A stretch of DNA of 64,000 nucleotides from Prosopocoilus inquinatus (Eukaryota > Arthropoda > Insecta > Coleoptera > Lucanidae): positions 61,316,713 to 61,380,712 of the forward strand of contig CM069871.1 in NCBI GenBank assembly GCA_036172665.1, given 5' to 3'. Positions 42,561-52,434 of the stretch are shown here, one piece after another. The translations under genes and the position numbers were made by a program. The notes beneath the pieces are model-generated. The model did no database searches, was not told the origin of the DNA, and was given only the letters and a program-made list of their open reading frames with translations. Numbering within the stretch: the stretch's first letter is position 1; every line of letters begins with the position of its first letter.

Positions 42561-44690
42561 GAAAGTGAAACAAGTTATTCGTATTTTTTTTTATAAAAAA
42601 GAAATTAATGAACTTCCCCAAAAAGAAAACATGAAAATGGTTGAGGAATAAAAAATTCGTTCATTGATAAAATAGAAATCAGAAATATAAGAAATTCCCA
42701 AAAGTAACAATTAAGAAACTTCAAAAAACGTCTTTTTATTTTGAACTCGTCTGCAAACCAACGATTCTACATTTTAATGTCGAAAATCTTACAAAATGAA
42801 GTTCCTTATAGCTGAATGTTGACTGACTACCGCATTACCTGCGTTTAAAATTTATTGCAGGGAATAAGAATGAGAGCCGATTGAAAATTTTTAACAAAGA
42901 AAACGGTCTGAAGGTAAAGTATACCTAAACCCCTACGCCTAGGGTCTTGAATGATTGGTGATTTTATGATACTCGATGTTTTAAAAGTTTTCAGACATAA
43001 ATCTCACAGGCAGGCGGAGTTAGAGCTAAAGTTATGGTAAACTTCAATTTCTGGATCAAGAAGCTTTACAAACGACGTTGAGGTGTATGTGATATATATT
43101 TTTTTTAGATTGCAGGCAAAGAATTACTCCTATCATTTATCTCAGGGGCTTCGATTCTCTTTCTCCGAGCATTATAGAAATTTTTACTTGAGACTCAGAA
43201 ATTATCTTCATTTATTGAATTCGCGATTGATTTTAAAAGTTTTCCATAATACATAATATTCTAAAGAATTTAAGAAATGATAGACTGAGGTATTCATCTG
43301 AGGTAGTATAGACATATTGAACTGATTTTATTAATGAAAAAAATATGCAGCTAAAGCGGAAAGCCCAATTCTTACTGTCGATTGTTTGGTAGAATCCTGA
43401 CCTGATTCAGACAGACAAACGTCCGGCACACATATGCAATCGTCGTAGTTACTTTCCTAACTCTACGTTTAACATAGTGGGGATACACTGCCTCAAAGGA
43501 GTTTGCTTAGAAAAGTAAGTGTATGTAACGACTACAGGAAGCAAATTAAGAATACGTAAAACAACAATAATATTGAAACATGCGAAAAAGAGAAAGCAAT
43601 AGTAAAAAAGATAATACTGCAGAAAATGCATCAGACCTTATTCTAAGCAACAGCTTGCTGACATGAAACTATCTTCAAGAAATACATACATATAGAAGAT
43701 AGTCGGTAAGAAGAAAAATATGGAAAGGAATGGATCAAGAACGAAAAAAGGCCGAAAGATAAAAAACTACATGAAAAGAGTAAGAAGTAGCAAATTATTG
43801 GATAAGAAGCTTAACATCACTGGATTATAAACAGGGGACGGTTTTACATATTTTTTTTTCAATTACACAAGCAGAGCGTCGCTTTTTCCTCAATCCTAAT
43901 GCTCTTCGATTAGCATAACTTGGAACCAATTCAGCTAACTATGTAGGAAACCAAAAAATACTGCTCGACCACGTTTTCCCTCTCTTGGCCGTTGACATAA
44001 CAACAGGGTTGAATACCTCTTGCTTGTTTGCAGGACGAATTCGACGATATTTTTTTTTCTGAAAACTAAGCTTTATCTGATATTTCATAAAACGAAATTA
44101 ATCTATACAATAATGAATTGACTGCTCGGTTCTACTTTGCGATGGTGAGCCCCATAATACGGATAATATGCGGAGCGTGGCATTAAATTGTATTTGTCCG
44201 AGTCTTAGTTATAAACCTGATGTAAGATCAAAGATGTTTGCTTAAACAAGAAAAAGAAAAAAACGTTACATTGATTAACATGGTGGCTGATGACTTGATG
44301 AGTGATGAGTATTTCGCCTTGTATTCAGAATCTTTGTGATTACATATCATTTAGATACGTACATAAGTACTTTGCAAAAATTACGTCATGTATACATATA
44401 AACAGTTCGCCGAATGATCCTTCACAGTTATCGATATTCATTCACGTTTAATGTCGGCTACTTTAGAAGCAATTATGACCAAGCATTAAAGCTTTCAACG
44501 AATTAAGTACTCGATAATGCTTTGACGAGGTACTTAAGACAAATTTCGTACTAAACGTGATTGTGATTATGCGCCAAAGTGTAGTCGAAGAACATTCAAA
44601 TAAATCGCAGAAATGTGTTTTCCTATATTAAAAAAAAGACATTTCTAAAAAAAGTACCTATCTTCAAAAAGAAATTGCGACCAAAAAAGC
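42560..44690. other. AT-rich stretch, no gene seen
   Basis: Only short, unconvincing frames occur on both strands. The segment 43450-43830 is A-rich on the plus strand. Nothing is supported. Confidence 0.4.
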
Positions 44691-45065
44691 TTTGGATGCC
44701 GGCCGGTAGATGGCGCTCGCTATTCCTCTAGCTAAAATTTTAAATGGCAATGAAGATCGTTGTTGTTAAAATAGTTTTTTTTTTTCCTTTTGAAAATTAT
44801 TCTTCCTTTTACAATTAATTCATTGCGGTAAATTTTTCAATCAGCAGATGACGTTGAAAAGTAGATTTCTAGGGTATGTATATTTAAATTATTTTGGTTC
44901 CGGCCGGTAGGAGCCGCTGTTAATTTGCTACATTTTGGATTAACAAAAAAAAGCAACTGTCTAATGTTAAAATCATTTTCTTTTCACAATTTATTTTCTC
45001 TTATTGCAGTTAAAAATAATGTTTGAAAAAACCATAAAAGGGGTTAAAATGTCTTTTTTTGGTTG
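44690..45065. repeat. old direct duplication, unit about 204 bp
   Basis: GCCGGCCGGTAGATGGCGCT (44698) and TCCGGCCGGTAGGAGCCGCT (44902) begin two related segments, each continuing with TTAAAAT.(A/C)TTTTTTTTTC and ATT(G/.)CGGTAAA-like words. The copies are well diverged. Confidence 0.55.
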
Positions 45066-45279
45066 CAATTCAATGCAAATTTATTTAGTTCTGTAGATTC
45101 ATGTATGTATAGGTTGACTACGTCACCGTTTTTCTTCTACCTCCTTTAACTTTTTTTTATTTTTGAACTTGCAAAAAAAAATGTAATACAAAACTTAAAG
45201 TCTAATTCAAAGATTTTGCTGATGATTACAGAAAAACAGATGCACCTCGCGTAACTTTGATGTATACTGACATTTTGCT

Positions 45280-45310
45280 TTTTTTAAATGGAATACCCGG
45301 TATATTTGTA
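45280..45310. repeat. terminus fragment TTTAAATGGAATACCCGGTA
   Basis: One member of the TTTAATGGAAC...TGTATA terminus class that recurs in the window. No partner was paired. Confidence 0.4.
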
Positions 45311-45744
45311 CGTATTTGGATGCCGAATTAAATTCTGTTAATAATTTCTCCAAATATTATTTATATGAAATAAGTAGTTTTCGTTTTTATAAAAAAAAAT
45401 TAGTGATTTTCGAGCTATTTGTTTTAAAAGTATAAGTTCTAATACGTACGTATATTATTTGAATATGAAAGTTAAAAAAAAATTAAATTTGTTAAAAAAC
45501 GCGGTTATTATATCTAAAAAAATGCAGTTTCATGAAATCATCAGAAATATATTGTCACAAGATTTATAACATGTGTGAGAAAATGTAGACTATTCTGAAT
45601 ACCTTTCAAAAAAAAACTTTCGTTTGTTCTCAATTTTTATGTATTATATTTTTTTTTTAATTGACAGTAATAATATTTTTTTTGCCATCGCGGCTTAAGT
45701 TTTCCATAAGATTGCAAAATGTATTTTTCTAAGCTTTGTTTAAT

Positions 45745-45800
45745 TCAAGGGTTCCAAGCTTTTTTAAGCATGAGCCCATTACAAGAAAATAAAATTTTCC
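45745..45800. mobile_element. hAT-like terminus
   Basis: CAAGGGTTCCAAGCTTTTTT followed by GAGCCC resembles the CAGNGGTTCTCAAACTTTTT terminus of hAT elements, where it is followed by a G-pyrimidine-rich word. Only one end is seen. Confidence 0.4.
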
Positions 45801-45888
45801 AACCACCCACTTTCAAATTTTATTAATATTTCTAATAGAATTAAATTTAAATTTTGCTAAATTGCAATCTATGGTTCTGTTTGTCTTA

Positions 45889-46025
45889 TGCCCATTTGCA
45901 CCACTTTCACTTAAAATTTTAAGTCCTACTTAAGTGGTTAAGTGACACTTTCTGTTATGTAAAAAGTGTCACTTAACCATTTAAGTGGGACTTAAAGTTT
46001 TAAGTGAAAGTGGTGCAAACGGGCA
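45889..46025. mobile_element. 137-bp near-perfect hairpin MITE, PIF/Harbinger type
   Basis: TGCCCATTTGCACCACTTTC at the left and GAAAGTGGTGCAAACGGGCA at the right; pairing runs through nearly the whole element around a short loop. TTA is duplicated (45886-45888 and 46026-46028), the 3-bp size expected for PIF/Harbinger. The very low arm divergence suggests a recent copy. Confidence 0.92.
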
Positions 46026-46079
46026 TTAATCTTCTTGATTCTATTTAATTTAATTTTAGGTATATCTGATTTTCTCTTG

Positions 46080-46930
46080 TTTTTTTTTTTGTTCAAACTT
46101 TCCATTAAAGAATCGTAAATGTTCTTGACTTACTGTAGTTTTACGGAATTCTTTTTTTGATCTTAACTTCGACACTAACAAATCGTCTTTTTTCTTTTAG
46201 TCCTTCTTTGACTTATTCTTATTTAATTCTATTTTAAATACATATAGGCTGTCTCAAATTTCACCCTCACCAAGAGGATAGAAGGTTTAAATTAGGCAAA
46301 GTTGCTAAATGTTGTTGGTATAGAAAAATAGAGTTTACCACTGCGTAGAGAATTGAAAAGTGCCCTGAGAAATTATTGTTTACTCATTAAATTTAACTTT
46401 GCCAAATTTGAACCCACCGTCTGTCTCTTCTAATAAGCGAGGTCCCCATCGTGAGGGTCGAATTTGAAGCAGCCTGTACTGTAGTCAACTAATCGACCTT
46501 TTATTTTATTCGGTTTCATTTGATTCAGTTTATTTTTTTATCTATCAATTTATCATCTTTTGTTTTTTTGTTGAATTGATATTATTTTTGAGTTGTCAAT
46601 CAATCGTCCTTTGTGTTTGTTTCTTTTAGTCGATTTAAGTTTAAATTATTTTACATTTTCATCCCGTCGAAGGATCGCTATTTTTCTTTTCTTTTTTTAT
46701 TGGATTTGACTTTTGATTTTATTTTTTAATTACTAACTGATCGTCTTTTTTTCCTTTAATATTTACAGATTAAATTTGCAGTTGTAATAAAATTCGTCAG
46801 TTTGCTTTGACTTATTGTTAGTTTTAAACAATTTATTTCATCGACGGTGATGATTGATGGTCCTTTTTCTTTTATTCGAGTTGATCTTCAGGTTAATTAA
46901 TGCAAAATATTTAATTAAAATAGGATAAAA
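46080..46930. repeat. T-rich array with TGATCGTCTTTT words
   Basis: CAAATCGTCTTTTTTC, CAATCGTCCTTTGTG, CTGATCGTCTTTTTTT and GATGGTCCTTTTTC recur roughly every 80-200 bp between T-rich spacers. Same family as 17640-18700 in the other orientation, interrupted by the MITE at 46247-46476. Confidence 0.5.
46247..46476. mobile_element. 230-bp MITE with TA flanks
   Basis: GGCTGTCTCAAATTTCACCC (left) and the reverse complement of the right end, AGGCTGCTTCAAATTCGACC, form TIRs. TA lies outside both (46245-46246 and 46477-46478). GCAAAGTTGC/CAACTTTGCC and nearby words also pair. Confidence 0.82.
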
Positions 46931-46934
46931 TGGA

Positions 46935-47425
46935 AAAATATAATGTTCGTTTTGTGTTCATTACAATCGGAAGGTCGTTGGTTCGATCTAGGAATACCAA
47001 CCCCGAAAAGGTAATTTAGAGGAAAGAAGTTTAGTCTGCATTTTATTTACCGGTGATAATTAGAGAATTAAATTTAAGTAAAGTATTAACCACTTCTTCT
47101 TTCGATAAGATTTGCCATTTTTGCTCGGACTCAAACCACATAATTTTTAAATATTAAAAATTAACCAACGTAATTAAAGAGTACTCTACTCTCCCGTTGG
47201 GCACCCACCATTGATTAAAGAAAAAAAAAGATAGACCTCCACTAGACAAGAAATCTTAACTTCAACTCCCTAAAAGATCGCTAGAGGTTCATCGACCCCC
47301 AGCCGACCCCTATAGGTTCGTCGATCTGTTTCAAATTTTCATCGACCTCCAAGGGTCAATATCGACGCCGTCAGGACGCGTCTCATGAAGTGCATATACG
47401 TTTTACGAAATTATCGATTTTACTA
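46935..47425. other. no gene seen; CGACC-rich patch
   Basis: 47280-47380 repeats GGTTCATCGACCCCC and TTCATCGACCTCC-like words, a small irregular minisatellite. The rest is featureless. Confidence 0.45.
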
Positions 47426-47428
47426 ATA

Positions 47429-47546
47429 GCGTTTTCGATTGGAGTGCATTTAGCGTACTTCATCTCATTTTAGTCCACGAGGTTAACATGCGATGAAGAT
47501 ACCCTCAGTGCACAAAGCGCATCCCAATCGAAAATGCTATCAGTGA
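47429..47546. mobile_element. short inverted-repeat element
   Basis: CTAATAGCGTTTTCGATTGG and the reverse complement of the right side (CTGATAGCATTTTCGATTGG) pair over about 25 bp. The target duplication is not clear. Confidence 0.6.
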
Positions 47547-47654
47547 GTACGACATATACAGGTGTGCCAATAGTCCGCATTCGGTAGATGGTGTGTTTAT
47601 TAATGCACGTTTTTAATATCTATTTTCGCTATTACTTACACATGGTATAGTTAT

Positions 47655-47776
47655 ACCATGTGATCATTTTCAATCCATATTCAAATAAAGGAGATCAACC
47701 TTCGACAATAATATTTTATTATTATCATACTAACCTCCTATATTCCGGACTGAAAATGATCACCCGGTATACATAT
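47655..47776. mobile_element. about 122-bp MITE
   Basis: ATACCATGTGATCATTTTCA (left) pairs with TGAAAATGATCACCCGGTAT (right). An inner pair, GGAGATCAACCTT/CTAACCTCC, extends the arms. Confidence 0.75.
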
Positions 47777-48008
47777 GTAGACATGTATGTTTCGTGTGGC
47801 AGTGCCAAACCAAAGTTGTGTTTTTTTTAATGGAAAATGCTGTATATTATGGTTTATTTTGAATCACATTTAAGAGTGATAAATAAATTTATTACAAGCG
47901 TTTTATGTACCTAAACCTAACGGTTTTTGAGATACTGAAATTTAATTGTCAAAAATATGTTTTTAGGAAAATTTTGTGCAAATCGTTTTTTTGATTGCAG
48001 TGAAAACC

Positions 48009-48073
48009 TCGAGCAGCCTCTGGACAACTGTTTCAGCCCTGCTTGGGGCTTCTTCAGCAGAGACGTAGCTCGA
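48009..48073 (-). ncRNA. type I hammerhead ribozyme 1 (complete)
   Basis: On the minus strand, 5' to 3': outer stem I TCGAGC (48073-48068) pairs with GCTCGA (48014-48009). An internal loop TACGT faces GCT. Inner stem I CTCTG (48062-48058) pairs with CAGAG (48022-48018). Core box CTGAAGA (48057-48051) fits CUGANGA. Stem II AGCCC/GGGCT has loop CAAGCA. GAA follows at 48034-48032, then a very short stem III, ACA-GT-TGT. The nucleotide before cleavage is C (48023), so the site reads GUC. Every invariant core position is present. Short stem III is typical of Penelope-type hammerheads, which are thought to act as dimers. Activity is inferred from structure alone. Confidence 0.85.
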
Positions 48074-48321
48074 CATTACCACTACAAACAAAAACGACTT
48101 GTCCAATTTATTCGCAATTGCGATGTAAGAGTGATGAACAGATAAAATAGCGACATCTTACGATCGCTTTTTGACCTGACATTGCAGTAGGATGGACAAA
48201 TTGAAGCGAGATTTGCTCCTAATAAGTCCCCCATGCAAGGCGGCCATGCTTGCTGTCAAAGCATAATGAAAGTTTTTAGAAAAATTTTATGCAAATCGTT
48301 TTTTTGATTGCAGTGAAACCC

Positions 48322-48375
48322 TCGAGCAGCCTTTGTACAGCTGTTTCAGCCCTGCTTGGGGCTTCTTCAGCAATG
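48322..48375 (-). ncRNA. hammerhead ribozyme 2 (5' outer stem I replaced)
   Basis: The core CTGAAGA (48370-48364), stem II AGCCC/GGGCT, GAA and stem III ACAGCTGT (48344-48337) are intact, and the cleavage site is GUA (A at 48336). Inner stem I is CATTG with CAAAG, four of five pairs. The upstream strand that should form the outer stem with GCTCGA is gone, because the 5' module is joined directly to CATTG. The tertiary loop contact is probably weakened, so cleavage may be slow. Confidence 0.7.
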
Positions 48376-48644
48376 TCAAGTCAAAAAGCGATAGTAAGAT
48401 GTCGCTATTTTATCTGTTCGTCAAAAGTATCGTATAATTTGATGTTTCTTATTAAAATTTGGTATTTAAATTTTTCAGTGAAGTTGTATGTTGTATGGTG
48501 TATTGTTTTTCTGTTAACATCAGCAAAAACATTGGATTAGGCTGTATAAGTTTTGTAACGAATGTTTCTTTCTAAATTCAAAAATAATAATGTTAACCGG
48601 GGTGGGGATTCTCGTAGAATCACCTTGTACAATGAATTGCGTAA

Positions 48645-48690
48645 ACTATAATAATAATAATACTGGCTTTATTTCAATCAATCAAAGAAA
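48645..48690 (-). repeat. LINE-type 3' tail, minus strand
   Basis: The minus strand reads AATAAAGCCAGTATTATTATTA, an AATAAA-like word followed by an ATT tail. No coding remnant is attached. Confidence 0.4.
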
Positions 48691-48723
48691 ACAATTTCAA
48701 TTTAGAGATCTTATACAGCTGAA

Positions 48724-48893
48724 GCTGTTCTCCCACTTAACCTCCAACTTCTATTACAACTATCTAAAGTAATGAAACTAAATTATAACTAACCAATATA
48801 ACTAAGTTGAGCTTAGTTATATTGGTTAGTTATCGTTTAGTTTCAATAGTTTAGATACTTGTAATATAAGTTGGAGGTTAAGTGGGAGAGCAG
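48724..48893. mobile_element. 170-bp foldback MITE
   Basis: CTGTTCTCCCACTTAACCTC at the left pairs with GAGGTTAAGTGGGAGAGCAG at the right; the arms continue to a centre containing TTATATTGGTTAGTTAT. The target duplication is not resolved. It abuts the next element with only a few bases between. Confidence 0.82.
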
Positions 48894-48895
48894 TA

Positions 48896-49090
48896 AACTA
48901 TACTCTGTTTTTTTTCTTTATTTCAGCAGAGTACTTTGAAATTTTTGCGCTAAAAACGAGGTTTGTCATTGGTAGCTGGCCAGAATGGGCCAATGACAAA
49001 GCTCGTTTGACCAATGACAAAGCACTTTTTAGCACCAAAATTTCAAAGTACTCCTCCAAAATAAAAAAATAAAGAAACAGTGTAGTATAA
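48896..49090. mobile_element. foldback MITE next to the previous one
   Basis: CAGAGTACTTTGAAATTTTTG pairs with CAAAATTTCAAAGTACTC, with outer pairing between ATACTCTGTTT and AAACAGTGTAGT. The centre repeats TTTGTCATTGG/CCAATGACAAAG in both orientations. Confidence 0.75.
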
Positions 49091-49128
49091 ATAGGAAACC
49101 AAACAGTAATATCCAAGCTAACAGGTTG

Positions 49129-49146
49129 TGTGGCCTATAGGCCACA
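49129..49146. repeat. 18-bp perfect palindrome
   Basis: TGTGGCCTATAGGCCACA reads identically on both strands. It could be a dimeric protein-binding site or a short hairpin; nothing nearby explains it. Confidence 0.9.
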
Positions 49147-49149
49147 GGG

Positions 49150-50300
49150 TCCCTTAGAATACTAATGACCAAGCTTGAGAATTAGGCCCACGTAGTACCG
49201 TCGCTTTTCACGCCGAATGTACTGTTCACTTCTTCCACCTTTGCGCGGCTGCGATTCTTCTAATTGTCACTGAATAGAGAGGGGAGATATGCGAATTAGT
49301 TGCGGTTTTTTCTTCGGCGACTAAACGATTTAAAGGTATTTAATCGTCAAAACGTTCGCACATCCTAGAGAGACAATAGAAGAAAGTTTGCCTTTGAAAA
49401 TATAAAAATGCATGTAACAGTCGCTGCAAATCACCACATACTTTAAATATTTAATTGCAAACGATAAAAACGCCTACAAGTCGACAGTATTGTGCTCGAT
49501 GCAGCCACATGAGATAACTCCCTTCCAAATACTGCGTGCGGAGCTAGTACAGTCCGAGTATTAAATTTTCGTACTGAGCGCGGAACAAGTGGCCTGATTT
49601 CTTTTCCTTGCTAATGACGTAGATTCTGCGTATTGTAAAAGGCGACTAAAAGTTTCGTGGTTTTCCTCCTTAAATCTTCGGAAATAGTTAATAAGACAGC
49701 CCACAGTGACATAAAAACTGTTGATAGAGACCGACCAGCAGAAAGCATTGCCATTTTTCTTCCTTTGTTTTTTTTTTTTTTTTTTTGAAGAGAAGTGTTA
49801 TTAAAAGTTGTTAATTTTTTTTTTTTAGAGAATATGAAACAAATAAAAAAGCTTTTTAAAAACACGAGCTAAAAAGAATAATTTATTGACTTACTTGACG
49901 TTTCACAAATATATTTGCAAGCAAGAACTATGCAAAAGTTATTTTTTTTTTTGTAAAAGTTCTATTTTTCCGTTTATAATTCATTGCAACAGACAAATTT
50001 ACATTTTTAATCAAGAGATGACGTTCGACTTTCGTAGCACCTAGAAGTTTACTCAAATATATCCCAGCACTTATAATCAATTTGTAGTCAAAAGCACAAA
50101 TTCAAATCCACAAACCACAAGTTTTCGTAAATCTAACAAAATTTCTGCTGGAAGCAGCCATCATCAGGGGAAAAATTTTCTGAGCTTTTTTTAAAAAATA
50201 ATAATCATTCAAAAGCACCTACGAAGACTTCAACCAAGAATGCCTTTCAAATAAATCTGCATTGGGAATAAAACTTTACAAGTTGATTTTACCTGGTAGA
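49150..50300. other. non-repetitive stretch, no gene seen
   Basis: 49190-49600 is moderately GC-rich without element ends. The rest is AT-rich with long T runs (49768-49786). No coding frame is supported. Confidence 0.35.
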
Positions 50301-50319
50301 TGATACTTTGGTATAGGCA

Positions 50320-50716
50320 TTGATCTCCCCATCGCATCGTTCCACTTAAAACTCGCTCGCAACTTTCAGCATTTAAACGGGGCACGTTGCAAACAAAAAC
50401 AGAAGAACAAAATCGAAACTGCGGAGACTGCACTTTTGATGAAAGAGCGCGAGTGCAAACGAGTAGTAGTAAAGTGGGTCGCATCTGATTAATCGCAGCG
50501 TAAACAATGAGGCCCCGCCGTTTCATTAAAGCCATCGAGAACGGTCGGTCCGCTGAGCTGTTGTAAACGAGTGCCGCGCTCTCCGAATTCCGGGAAGACG
50601 GAAACGTGACGCAAGAGGTCCGCTTTTAAAAGCTCGACCTGTGACAGCCGACGAGCAAAAATAAACAACACCGGTGACCTAGTTCCCGCCAGCTAAGAAA
50701 CAGCTGCCAAGGAACC
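50320..50716 (+). promoter_or_regulatory. candidate promoter and 5' UTR
   Basis: A CpG-rich block sits immediately upstream of an ATG in good context. A TATA-like CTTTTAAAAG lies at about 50621-50630, some 85 bp before the ATG. That would place a start site near 50655. Inverted-repeat elements are absent. The whole arrangement resembles a short 5' exon region of an insect gene. Confidence 0.4.
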
Positions 50717-50929
50717 ATGGTAAGTAGGCGCGTCGGGTTTTTCGCCCACTCGCTGTTTATTTTGTTTTTGGGCGACGGGACGGATGGAATTGCGAGTGGG
50801 ACACGTGAAAATGTGGAATGCTCCTCGCAAATTAACGCTGGCGTGTGCGCCGTCAAACTCCGACAACCGCAAGTACACGGCGAAGCATTTCTAAATGAAA
50901 TGCTAGAAGAAAAAGCGAAAGTATTTTAA
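50717..50929 (+). CDS. candidate start codon or small secreted peptide, 70 codons
   Basis: Two readings compete. (1) ATG at 50717-50719 is followed at once by GTAAGT (50720-50725), a consensus 5' splice donor, so the ATG could be the only coding part of a first exon, a layout that occurs in insect genes. (2) The frame runs on for 70 codons: MVSRR, a hydrophobic VGFFAHSLFILFL core, then GDGTDGIASG, which looks like a signal peptide. A polar tail with two Cys (NVECSSQINAGVC) follows, ending at TAA 50930-50932. The frame is less AT-rich than its surroundings. No homologue is recognised. I slightly favour the splice-donor reading. Confidence 0.35.
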   Translation: MVSRRVGFFAHSLFILFLGDGTDGIASGTRENVECSSQINAGVCAVKLRQPQVHGEAFLNEMLEEKAKVF

Positions 50930-50934
50930 CGAGT

Positions 50935-51780
50935 TTTTAATGCGAGAAATTTATTTTCGAAAATAACTTGACAATGCAACAAGAAATCGGTTAGTATTTA
51001 GCTACACCTTTTTCACGGTGTCGGGACATTTGCGCCGCGAACATTTGCGCCACAGATACATTTGCGCCGCTCCACGGTGCGTCGAATGATAGGCGTAAAT
51101 GGACAAAAATCATAATTCTTCTTTCTCTTATTTTTTGGTCCTGGAAATATACATATTATAAACAGTTGCAGTAATTGAAAATAGAATAGTATCACTAGAA
51201 TATACAGGGTGTGTCATTAGTATTGATTTCTTCAACAGCATCTTAACTATTAATTATAAAAGAAAATGTCTTATACAAAAGTTATTGTTTGTAATTAGCT
51301 CTATATCAGAAAATTATTTTCACATGTACAGCATGTTCCATAAGTGAGTTATCCACCAAACTTATACTTTTTTAAGTGGATTATACCAATTTCGATAAAG
51401 CTCTTACAAACTTACAACTGTAGCTCTAAATCGAAATCTACAGCTCTTCCATTGAATTAAAGAGATAAAATGTAGAAGTACTTTATTCATAATCAGCGGC
51501 GAATATTTACCTAACTAATTATAAATATCGTGAGGAATATTCCATATGAGTAAAAGTAACATTTTTGATGTACAGTCATGCGCAACTAAAATGCACCAAC
51601 TACAGTCAAACTTCACCCTTCAGACCTTATACTACAAGGCTCACAGAAATGTCAAATTATAGCACTTAAGGTGCGCACGGCTGTACGTCTGCATAGAAAC
51701 AATTGAAACTTAAAAGTTTAAATTTTACAAGAAAATTAAATGGAACGCTCTATATATTTTGACACAATTAAATAGCTATA
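50935..51780. repeat. AT-rich stretch with short terminus repeats
   Basis: 51024-51082 holds three units of (A)ACATTTGCGCC, each separated by about 5-7 bp. TACAGGGTGTGTCATTAG near 51205, ACAGCATGTTCCATAAG near 51328 and TTAAATGGAACGCTC near 51737 are terminus-class words. No gene seen. Confidence 0.5.
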
Positions 51781-51797
51781 GTATAATCCAACTTCTG

Positions 51798-52432
51798 ACA
51801 AAGAAAAGAAAATGAAGAAAAAGGAAAGGGCATAATTAGATTTATTAAATTTCAATAAAGTATTGGCATTTATAAGTAATCCGAGAACGTAAGTTCACTA
51901 CAAGGAATCCTAACAACATAAATTTATTAATTGCTAAAGTTCAAGCAAAAAACTTCCAAATATTATTTTTATCTAATGAAAATTTAACTCCACTAATCCT
52001 TCAATTTATTTTCAACATTTAATCGATTTCTTGGGAACTGTTGAATATCGGCTAATGATTTTTAGCTGATTTTTTGCAAACACGTGCCCTACGTTTTTTA
52101 ATATACAATCGTATTTTGTCGAATTAAAAAAAAAATAAGTAACACTAGAGGCTAAAACATTTTCAATAAAAAATCATTAGCGTTGGATATCTATTAGATG
52201 TTGAAAATAAATTAAGGATTAATAAAGTTAAATTTTCATTAGATAAGAATTACATTTTGAAGTTTTTTTTTTTTTTTAATAGTAATTATGTATACTTATA
52301 GTTCCTTTCAGCTGTAAGCAGTTTTACTAGCGAACTTATGTTCTCGGATCACTCATAAATGGCAATATTTCCCCGAGATTTAATAGAGAAACGTAATTGT
52401 GCCCTGTCCTTCTTGTTTATTTTCTTGAAAGA
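51798..52432. mobile_element. long-armed foldback element
   Basis: AAGGAAAGGGCATAATTAG...ATTGGCATTTATAAGTAATC...GAGAACGTAAGTTC (left) is inverted at the right as GAACTTATGTTCTCGGATCA...ATGGCAATAT...GTGCCCTG. The arms exceed 250 bp with moderate divergence. No coding capacity; exact ends and target duplication are not resolved. Confidence 0.72.
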
Positions 52433-52434
52433 TG

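Larger units (their letters stand above)
47960..48430 (-). mobile_element. tandem hammerhead repeat, Penelope-like or retrozyme type
   Basis: Two same-strand copies of one repeat. Each has a conserved AT-rich 5' module (ACAGATAAAATAGCGACATC... mirrored by GATCGCTTTTTGACC), a hammerhead and a tail (TTTCACTGCAATCAAAAAAA CG, then TTTGCA.AAAATTTT). Predicted cleavage sites lie 313 bp apart, a size in the range of unit-length circular RNAs from retrozymes and Penelope terminal repeats. The upstream copy (48322-48430) is joined to its module without the roughly 115-bp intervening segment found in the other copy. No reverse transcriptase is adjacent, so the copy is non-autonomous. Confidence 0.7.

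Noticed and set aside
46960..47010. SINE or tRNA T-arm at GTTGGTTCGATCTAGG
   Set aside because: Only a B-box-like word; no A box at the right distance and no cloverleaf.
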